From assembly GCA_020201365.1 (NCBI GenBank), contig JAIVGV010000141.1, positions 1-5,297 on the forward strand: a DNA stretch of 5,297 nucleotides, in the 5' to 3' direction. A program made the position numbers and the translations under genes. This DNA is from Acidobacteriota bacterium. Lineage in GTDB: Bacteria > Acidobacteriota > Blastocatellia > Pyrinomonadales > Pyrinomonadaceae. Position 1 is the first letter of the stretch. Each line of letters begins with the position of its first letter. The notes under the pieces were generated by a model, which was given only the letters and a program-made list of their open reading frames with translations, was not told the origin of the DNA and searched no databases. Below are positions 1 to 4,986 of the stretch, piece by piece.

Positions 1-24
1 CCCAACCCCTATCCCCCATCCCCC
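1..24. repeat. G-rich heptamer tandem array, cut by window edge
   Basis: Read on the plus strand, positions 11-17 and 18-24 are two perfect copies of ATCCCCC. They are preceded in the same 7-base phase by AACCCCT (4-10) and a partial unit CCC (1-3). On the minus (coding) strand this is four runs of three to five G separated by two or three bases, which fits the usual G-quadruplex pattern. It begins 4 bases after the xerC stop codon and may continue past the window edge, so its full length is unknown. What is seen is the 7-base period and the G runs. Any role in RNA 3'-end formation, or any fold, is inference. It is not an intrinsic terminator because there is no stem followed by a T run. Confidence 0.6.
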
Positions 25-28
25 GCGT

Positions 29-988
29 TTACGCTTTCGGATGGTACTTGTCGTACACCTCGATCAGCTTCTCCATCGAGACGTGCGTGTAGATTTGCGT
101 GGTGGAGAGGCGCGCGTGTCCGAGTAGTTCTTGAATGTGGCGGAGGTCTGCGCCGTTATCCAAGAGGTGCGTGGCGAAGGAGTGGCGAAGGCTGTGCGGG
201 CTGATGTTGTGTATGCCCGCGCACTGGACGATGTACTTGTCCACCATGCGACCGACGGAGCGCGTGGTGATGCGCGTGCCCTGGTAGTTGAGGAAGACCG
301 CCTGCCCGTCGCGCTCCGTGGCGGGCGCGTTTCCGAGGAAGGTCTGTCGGACGTTCAGTAGATAATCAACGAGCGCGTCGAGCGCGGGCTCGGTCATGGG
401 GATGACGCGCTGCTTGCGCCGCTTGCCGAGGACGCGCACCGTGCGCTCTTTCAGATCGACGTCGCGCAGGTTCAGCTTCGTCAGCTCGGAGACGCGCATC
501 CCCGTGCCGTAGAGCATTTCGAGGATCGCGCGGTCGCGCTTTCCGAGATCGGTCTTCGTGTCGGGCGTCTCGATGAAGCGCACCATCTCTTCGACGGAGA
601 GGTGGCTGGGGAGTTTCTTCTCCAGGCGCGGCGTCGAGACCATCTTCGCCGGGTTGACCTTGACGACGCCCTCGCGCAGCAGGAACTGGAAGAAGGTGCG
701 CAGCGCCGCGAGCTTGCGCGCGATGGAGGATTTCTGCTTGTTGGCGGCGTGAAGCTGCGAGAGCCACTCGCGGATCGTGATGTGATCGATCTGTTGGATG
801 TCGAACTCGCGGCGCTGGCCGGTCTGCGGGTCTGCGGGCGCGAGGTGGTCGTAGAACTGACCGAGATCGATCCGGTAGTTCCTGAGCGTGTGCTCGCTCG
901 CGTTGCGCTCGTAGCGCAGGTGCTCGAAGAACTGTTCGAGTAGCTCTTCCATCCTCGTCGTCTTGCTGCCGCGCCTCTCGTCGTCCAC
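29..988 (-). CDS. xerC: Tyrosine recombinase XerC
   Basis: This site-specific tyrosine recombinase normally works with XerD at the chromosomal dif site to resolve chromosome dimers before division. The N-terminal SAM-like core-binding domain spans about residues 13-110 and the catalytic domain about 125-315. All expected active-site residues are visible: R165 (GTGMRVSEL), K189 (LGKRRKQ), H265 and R268 (HSLRHSF), H291 (LLGHARLS) and the nucleophile Y300 (TTQIYTHV). The protein is 319 residues from a GTG at 988, against about 300 for the family. An ATG at 952 would give 307 residues starting MEELLEQFF, which fits homologues better, but its only purine-rich match touches the start codon. The GTG has GGAAGGGA about 13 bases upstream, which is rather far, so the start is unresolved. 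The gene begins 31 bases after the VWFA-TonB stop, consistent with one operon. The XerC rather than XerD assignment rests on the neighbouring trmFO and on common topA-trmFO-xerC synteny. Confidence 0.93.
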   Translation of the reverse strand: MDDERRGSKTTRMEELLEQFFEHLRYERNASEHTLRNYRIDLGQFYDHLAPADPQTGQRREFDIQQIDHITIREWLSQLHAANKQKSSIARKLAALRTFFQFLLREGVVKVNPAKMVSTPRLEKKLPSHLSVEEMVRFIETPDTKTDLGKRDRAILEMLYGTGMRVSELTKLNLRDVDLKERTVRVLGKRRKQRVIPMTEPALDALVDYLLNVRQTFLGNAPATERDGQAVFLNYQGTRITTRSVGRMVDKYIVQCAGIHNISPHSLRHSFATHLLDNGADLRHIQELLGHARLSTTQIYTHVSMEKLIEVYDKYHPKA

Positions 989-1019
989 GTCAGACGCGCG
1001 TCCCTTCCGCGAAAAGATT

Positions 1020-3302
1020 TCAGAGAACGAAAGTGTAGTTGAGGACGCCCGTCAGGCGCGCGGGCTGCCCGCCGACGAGCGTCTGCGCGAAGACGGCGCG
1101 GCGCGCCGCCGAGACCGCCGCGTCGCGCAGTTGGGCGGGTCCGGTCACCGCGCGCGCCTCCACGACTTTACCACTCTCGTCAACCGCCACCTCGACCGAG
1201 ACCGTCCCCACCACGCGCATGCGCCGCGCCGCCTCCGGGTACTGCGGCAGCGGCAGGCTCTTCGCGCGCGAGTTCAACACGCCGCCCGCCACGACCGGCG
1301 GCTTCGCGGGCTCGCTCGGTGAGGGCTGCGGCGGCGACGCGGAAGATGACTGCGGCGGCGACGTTGACTGCTGCGCTGACTGCGACTGCGAAGAACGCGG
1401 CGGCGACGGCGCAGAGTCGTTCGCCTGCGTCGTCGTCCGCGGGCGAGTCCGCGCCGCTTCCCGTTGCGGCTGCGGCGACGACGGCGACGCTTGCGCGGGC
1501 TGTCTCTTCCGATCCGCGTCAGATGGCGCGGGCGTATTGTCGCCGGTCGCGGGCTTCGCGTTCGTTAACGCGGTGGCGTCTGCCGAAGACGAAAGCGCGG
1601 CGTCTGGTGCTGAAGCGCCGTTTGAAGAGGGAGGCGCGGCGGTCGGAGTCGCCGACGCGGTGCTCGTCGTGCTGTTAACTGCGTTCGATCTGTTACTTGC
1701 GGGCTGGGCTGTCTGCGGGCTGGGCTGTGTATGGTCGTCGGCGGGTGTCCGTGTCGTGTCGCTTCGCGGGGGCGACGAGTCGCTCGCGCCCGGCGGCGAC
1801 GGCTGCGGGTTGAAAGAGCCGAGACGCACGGTCGGACGCGCGCTCGCGTCTTCGTCGGCGGGCTCGCCCGCGTCCGGGTCGAGGTTCTTGCTGCCGTGAG
1901 TCGTCGCGTTCGTGACGGCGTGCGTGCGCGCGCTCGCGCCGTTGGCGTTCGGAGTCGCGCCCGTGTTCGCGGGGGCGTTCGCGCTCGCGCCCGTACCCGC
2001 GACTCCGCGCGGCGCGGCGGGCGGGATGTTCGGCGGCGCAACCGCCGGATCGCGGATCGCGAGCGCGGGCGATGCGGCGGGGCTCGTTGTGATCTCGGAG
2101 AGGTTCGCGGCGCGGCGCGGGTAGTAGCCGCGCCGCGCGCGGACGCGCATGTTCGGGCGCGTGGTGACGCGGACGTTGATGACGCGGAAGCGACCGTCGC
2201 GGGGGTCGTCGTTCGGGTAGTAGCTCAGCACGTACTGCTGCGACAGATCCGCGGCGATCTGCGAGAAGGCGGCTTCGAGGTCTGCGTTCGCGCGCGGGAC
2301 GTTGACGAAGCCGCCCGTGTAGGAGGTCAAGTCCTGCATCCGCCGCTCGGCGACGAGGTCGCGCAGGTTCGCGTTCTCGCTCAAGCCCGTCTGGATGACG
2401 AAGACCTGACAGTCGCTCGCCAAGACGCGCCTGACCATCTCGCCGAAGTCTTGCAGTTGGCTCGTCGTCTCGACGCCGTCCGAGACGATGATCATGACCT
2501 TGCGTCCGGGCTGCGGGCGCAGGTAGTCGGCGGCCATGACGATGGTGTCGAAGAGCGCGGTCGAGGCGTCGTCAACCTTGCCGTAGCTCTCGATGGTGGA
2601 GACGAGGCGGCGCACGTCGCTCGTCAGGGGCTGATCGAGCGAGGGGAGCGTGGAGATCGAAAAGATCGCCGCCTGATCCACGGGGCGCAAGACCGAGCGG
2701 AAGAAGTTGACCGCCGCCTGCTTCTCGAGCTCGCGCGTCGGGCGGATGCTGGAGCTGTTGTCGTAGAGCAGCGCGATGCGCACGGGCGTCTCGGCGTGCG
2801 AGATGTCGCTGATCGGTTTGGGCTGACCGTCAACGCGCAGCTCGAAGTCTTCCAGCTTGAGATCGGTGACGGCGCGACCCGCCGCGTCCGTGACGTTCGC
2901 GGAGACGGGGACGAGGTTCGAGTTGACGAGCAGCACTTCGTCGTCGTCTATGGTCTGCGGCGACTTGCTCGCGTCCGTCTGCGCGGGCGGGTTCTGCCGC
3001 TCCGCGCGGCTCGGCGTGTTCGGCGAAGCGGGCTCGCCGGGCAGGCTCTCGTCGGCGTGCGGCGGGGTGGCGCGCCGCGGTCGCTGCTGCGCGCCCGGCG
3101 AAGGCGACGGCAACGGATCGGGGCGCTTGCGCCCGGACTGCGCTCGCAAAGACGCCGCGGGCGCGAGCAGCGCGACGAAGAGCACGAGCACGAAAGTGAG
3201 TCGTGAGTCGCCCGTGAGTCTCAGACGTTCGCGGCGCGCGGCTGAGAGTCCGGCGCGTCGTGCGTCTCGCGTGTGTAGTTCTCGCGTAGCCAGTTGTCCC
3301 AC
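1020..3302 (-). CDS. VWFA-related protein with disordered linker and TonB C-terminal domain
   Basis: Domains in order, numbered from the GTG at 3302: a hydrophobic signal or anchor segment (about 35-50, LTFVLVLFVALLAPAA); a proline-rich stretch (56-118); a short beta-rich pre-domain (about 121-170) with a DFELRVDG motif; a VWFA domain (about 172-355); a Pro/Ser/Thr/Ala-rich linker with little predicted order (about 400-670); and a TonB C-terminal domain (about 672-760) with the typical YPEAARRMRVVGTVSVEV block. The metal-binding MIDAS set looks intact: D181-x-S183-x-S185, T248 and D275. The VWFA part resembles the VWFA-related family expanded in Acidobacteriota. It is probably exported, either released or held in the inner membrane by an uncleaved anchor as in TonB; an A-P-A ending at residue 49 is a possible cleavage site. 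The GTG start lies 82 bases inside trmFO with AGAGGA touching the codon. A CTG at 3224 would give 734 residues, a neat signal peptide and a 4-base CTGA overlap with the trmFO stop, but has no visible Shine-Dalgarno. Ligand and partner are unknown. Confidence 0.88.
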   Translation of the reverse strand: MGQLATRELHTRDARRAGLSAARRERLRLTGDSRLTFVLVLFVALLAPAASLRAQSGRKRPDPLPSPSPGAQQRPRRATPPHADESLPGEPASPNTPSRAERQNPPAQTDASKSPQTIDDDEVLLVNSNLVPVSANVTDAAGRAVTDLKLEDFELRVDGQPKPISDISHAETPVRIALLYDNSSSIRPTRELEKQAAVNFFRSVLRPVDQAAIFSISTLPSLDQPLTSDVRRLVSTIESYGKVDDASTALFDTIVMAADYLRPQPGRKVMIIVSDGVETTSQLQDFGEMVRRVLASDCQVFVIQTGLSENANLRDLVAERRMQDLTSYTGGFVNVPRANADLEAAFSQIAADLSQQYVLSYYPNDDPRDGRFRVINVRVTTRPNMRVRARRGYYPRRAANLSEITTSPAASPALAIRDPAVAPPNIPPAAPRGVAGTGASANAPANTGATPNANGASARTHAVTNATTHGSKNLDPDAGEPADEDASARPTVRLGSFNPQPSPPGASDSSPPRSDTTRTPADDHTQPSPQTAQPASNRSNAVNSTTSTASATPTAAPPSSNGASAPDAALSSSADATALTNAKPATGDNTPAPSDADRKRQPAQASPSSPQPQREAARTRPRTTTQANDSAPSPPRSSQSQSAQQSTSPPQSSSASPPQPSPSEPAKPPVVAGGVLNSRAKSLPLPQYPEAARRMRVVGTVSVEVAVDESGKVVEARAVTGPAQLRDAAVSAARRAVFAQTLVGGQPARLTGVLNYTFVL
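1698..1728. repeat. 16-base tandem duplication inside the linker coding region
   Basis: The 15-mer TGCGGGCTGGGCTGT occurs at 1698-1712 and again at 1714-1728, a tandem duplication with a 16-base period. It lies in the disordered linker of the VWFA-TonB gene. Because 16 is not a multiple of three, the two copies are read in different frames and encode different short Pro/Gln/Ala/Ser peptides. The linker remains open across it. Confidence 0.75.
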
Positions 3303-4591
3303 TCCTCTAACGCAAGTCGGACTTGCAATTCGTGGCGCTCGCGCTTGCGACGGACTTTGCGTCGCAGCTCTTCCGGCAGGGGTTCGAGCAGGGCGAAGGT
3401 GATGTTGACGGGCTGGTAGTTGTCCGCCTCAGCCTTCGAGACGTAGCGCGCGAGAGCGCCCACAGCCGATCTGGGCGGGGCGGCGACCGTGTCGCGTCCC
3501 GCGGCTACACGCGCCGCGTTCAGACCGGCGAGCCAGCCCGTCGCGACCGACTCGACGTAACCCTCGACACCGCTGATCTGTCCGGCGAAGAAAACCTGCG
3601 GGCGGGCGCGCATCCGCAGCGTCTCGTCGAGCACGCGCGGCGCGCGGATATAAGTATTACGATGAATCTGCCCGTACTGCAAGAACTCCGCGCGCTCAAG
3701 TCCCGGTATCAACTGCAACACGCGCTTCTGCTCGCCGTAACGTAGATGATTCTGGAAGCCCACGAGGTTGTAGGCGTCAGCCATCAAGTTCTCTTGCCGT
3801 AACTGTACGGCGGCGAACGGCTCTCTCCCCGTGTGCGGATCAGTTAGCCCGACGGGCTTCATCGGACCGTAGCGCAGCGTGTCGTAGCCGCGCCGCGCCA
3901 GCTCTTCAATCGGCAGGCACGCCTCGAACCAGCGCGTCTCCTCGAAGCGTTGCAGCGGCACACTCTGCGCCGTCGTCAACGCTTCATAAAACGTCCGATA
4001 CTCCTCCTCGTTTAGCGGGCAGTTGAGATAATCGTCCCCGCCCTTCCCGTAGCGCGCGGCGCGGAAGGCGACCGAGGTGTCCACGGTGTCGGCGGCGACG
4101 ATGGGCGCGATGGCGTCGTAGAAGTAGAGCTGGTCGTCGCCGGTGAGGCGCATGATCTCCGCGGCGAGCGCGTCGGAGCACAAGGGTCCAGCGGCGATGA
4201 CGGTGATCGCGCCATCGGGCACGCGCGTCACCTCCTCGCGCTCGACGCGGATGCGCGGGTGCGACTCGACCTTCCGCGTGATCAGTTCGGCGAATCGTTG
4301 GCGATCCACCGCGAGCGCCGCGCCAGCGGGCACGCGCGTCTCCGCCGCGACTTCCAACACGAGCGAGGAGGCGCGCCGCAGTTCCTCCTTCAAAAGGTAC
4401 GGCGCGGTTCCGGGCTCGTCCGACTTCAGCGAGTTCGAGCAGACGATCTCGCCGAGCCTGTCCGTGCGGTGCGCGGGCGTCACTTTAACGGGGCGCATCT
4501 CGTAGAGCGCGACGCGCGCGCCCGCTTCCGCAGCCTGCCACGCGGCTTCCACGCCCGCGAAGCCGCCGCCGATGATGACGATCTCGTCCAT
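3221..4591 (-). CDS. trmFO: Methylenetetrahydrofolate--tRNA-(uracil-5-)-methyltransferase TrmFO
   Basis: TrmFO makes 5-methyluridine at position 54 in the T-loop of tRNAs, taking the carbon from 5,10-methylenetetrahydrofolate and reducing it through FAD with NAD(P)H. It is cytoplasmic. The N-terminus carries the Rossmann FAD-binding motif IIGGGFAGVEAA (residues 6-17). C51 in EIVCSNSLKSDEPG and C225 in WFEACLPIEELARRG match the two functionally important cysteines of the Bacillus subtilis enzyme (Cys53 and Cys226). The second FAD-contacting block FFAGQISGVEGYVESVATG lies at 334-352, and NYQPVNITF at 391-399 is a family signature. At 456 residues it is full length. The ATG at 4591 places the FAD motif at the expected distance from the N-terminus, yet no Shine-Dalgarno precedes it. 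The last dozen or so residues are poorly conserved in style and overlap the 5' end of the VWFA-TonB gene. The family call is very secure. Confidence 0.97.
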   Translation of the reverse strand: MDEIVIIGGGFAGVEAAWQAAEAGARVALYEMRPVKVTPAHRTDRLGEIVCSNSLKSDEPGTAPYLLKEELRRASSLVLEVAAETRVPAGAALAVDRQRFAELITRKVESHPRIRVEREEVTRVPDGAITVIAAGPLCSDALAAEIMRLTGDDQLYFYDAIAPIVAADTVDTSVAFRAARYGKGGDDYLNCPLNEEEYRTFYEALTTAQSVPLQRFEETRWFEACLPIEELARRGYDTLRYGPMKPVGLTDPHTGREPFAAVQLRQENLMADAYNLVGFQNHLRYGEQKRVLQLIPGLERAEFLQYGQIHRNTYIRAPRVLDETLRMRARPQVFFAGQISGVEGYVESVATGWLAGLNAARVAAGRDTVAAPPRSAVGALARYVSKAEADNYQPVNITFALLEPLPEELRRKVRRKRERHELQVRLALEEWDNWLRENYTRETHDAPDSQPRAANV

Positions 4592-4596
4592 GCGAG

Positions 4597-4624
4597 TGAA
4601 TCGTAAATAGTAAACAGCTAATAG
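4597..4624. repeat. AT-rich degenerate heptamer array upstream of trmFO
   Basis: Four consecutive 7-base units can be read on the plus strand: TGAATCG (4597-4603), TAAATAG (4604-4610), TAAACAG (4611-4617) and CTAATAG (4618-4624). On the minus strand the units fit a consensus near CTATTTA. The array ends 5 bases upstream of the trmFO start codon, where a Shine-Dalgarno would normally sit. It is also the most AT-rich patch in an otherwise GC-rich window. The 7-base phase is seen directly. Calling it a tandem repeat family is inference because the units are diverged. Confidence 0.45.
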
Positions 4625-4665
4625 TCCAAGTCTTCAGCCGCACGAACTTCTTCGCGGCTTGGGAC
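4624..4665 (-). promoter_or_regulatory. Stem-loop in the trmFO leader
   Basis: AGCCGC (4636-4641) and GCGGCT (4654-4659) form a perfect 6-bp inverted repeat with a 12-base loop. Flanking GTCCAAG (4624-4630) and CTTGGGAC (4658-4665) can pair with one bulged G, but share two bases with the inner stem, so the two pairings compete or partly open each other. It lies 33-74 bases upstream of the trmFO start. There is no T run after it in the direction of transcription, so it is not an intrinsic terminator. A leader-structure role is inference. Confidence 0.35.
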
Positions 4666-4684
4666 ACACGGGCACGGCGGCGGG

Positions 4685-4729
4685 CGGTCGAAAGTCGGAG
4701 GGCGACCGAAGTCGCTGCCCCGGTCGCCC
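4685..4729 (-). promoter_or_regulatory. Two mutually exclusive hairpins between the micro-ORF and trmFO
   Basis: GGGCGACCG (4700-4708) and CGGTCGCCC (4721-4729) form a perfect 9-bp GC-rich stem with a 12-base loop. The core CGACCG at 4703-4708 can instead pair with CGGTCG at 4685-4690 in a 6-bp stem with a 12-base loop. The middle strand is therefore shared and only one hairpin can form at a time, an arrangement reminiscent of attenuators. No T run follows either stem on the transcribed strand, so a classic terminator is not supported. An alternative view is a small dispersed inverted repeat or an mRNA-stabilising structure. Confidence 0.4.
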
Positions 4730-4761
4730 CCGAAATTCTTCCGATCCCGCGTGCGTTGAGT

Positions 4762-4929
4762 TTACGAAGGCTGCCCCTCGGTCGTGCGCGAAGCGCCGGG
4801 CGGCTGCTGAACGTCCGCGTGCGACGCCTCAGCGTCCATCGCCTCGGCGGACTCCTGCTCCGCCTCCAGCTCGTGCTCCTCTTCGACGCCGCGCGCGTCG
4901 CCCGCGCTGCCAGCCTGCTGCTCCGTCAT
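4762..4929 (-). CDS. Small highly acidic protein, 55 residues, function unknown
   Basis: An ATG at 4929 opens a 55-codon frame ending in TAA at 4762-4764. The strongest ribosome binding site in the window, GAGGAGGGA with AGGAGG at 4938-4943, lies 8 bases upstream, the optimal distance, and this is the main support for a real gene. The product has 11 Glu and 3 Asp against 2 Arg and no Lys, no Cys and no hydrophobic segment. Its middle (about residues 15-35) is Glu/Ala-rich and could be helical, starting VEEEHELEAEQES. The C-terminal third is Pro/Gly/Ser/Thr/Gln-rich and probably disordered. I recognise no family. It sits 57 bases after a protein with an extremely basic tail and 170 bases before trmFO. 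It could be a small charge-rich accessory protein, or an unconserved frame. Confidence 0.55.
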   Translation of the reverse strand: MTEQQAGSAGDARGVEEEHELEAEQESAEAMDAEASHADVQQPPGASRTTEGQPS

Positions 4930-4937
4930 TCCGCTTC

Positions 4938-4943
4938 CCTCCT
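4938..4943 (-). promoter_or_regulatory. Strong Shine-Dalgarno of the acidic micro-ORF
   Basis: On the minus strand AGGAGG lies exactly 8 bases before the ATG at 4927-4929, inside the longer purine run GAGGAGGGA. It is the best anti-16S match at a start codon in this window and decides the start of the 55-residue ORF. By contrast trmFO has none visible, and the GTG starts of xerC and the VWFA-TonB gene have poorly spaced ones. Confidence 0.6.
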
Positions 4944-4986
4944 CGCCAACTCAAACGCCCAAAAGCCCCGACGCGCGGCGTGTCCC

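Noticed and set aside
1..28. Terminator or dif-like recombination site after xerC
   Set aside because: There are no inverted arms with a 6-base centre as in dif, and no stem plus T run. The sequence is explained by the G-rich heptamer repeat.
1320..1370. CRISPR-like or minisatellite repeats in the CGGCGACG-rich region
   Set aside because: The recurring CTGCGGCGGCGACG motif encodes Ser/Pro/Gln-rich linker. Spacing is irregular and there are no uniform repeats and spacers.
1039..1899. Plus-strand 286-residue frame rich in Cys, Gly and Ala
   Set aside because: It is antisense to the TonB domain and the low-complexity linker. The composition mirrors the Ser/Pro/Ala codons on the other strand and there is no recognisable fold.
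1565..2041. Minus-strand 158-residue Arg/Thr-rich frame inside the linker
   Set aside because: It is an alternative frame of the same GC-rich linker, with no start signal and no domain. It remains open only because of base composition.
1731..3206. Long 491-residue plus-strand open frame
   Set aside because: It runs antisense to the VWFA-TonB gene. Its product is a low-complexity Arg/Val/Ala/Asp-rich sequence with no domain, as expected from GC-rich shadow frames. The minus-strand frame has clear domains.
4485..4667. 60-residue minus-strand frame spanning the trmFO start, with a short hydrophobic stretch
   Set aside because: It starts at a GTG without a ribosome site and runs out of frame into the conserved FAD motif of trmFO, which must be read in the other frame.
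4700..4729. Intrinsic terminator after the micro-ORF
   Set aside because: The stem is strong but is not followed by a T run on either strand.
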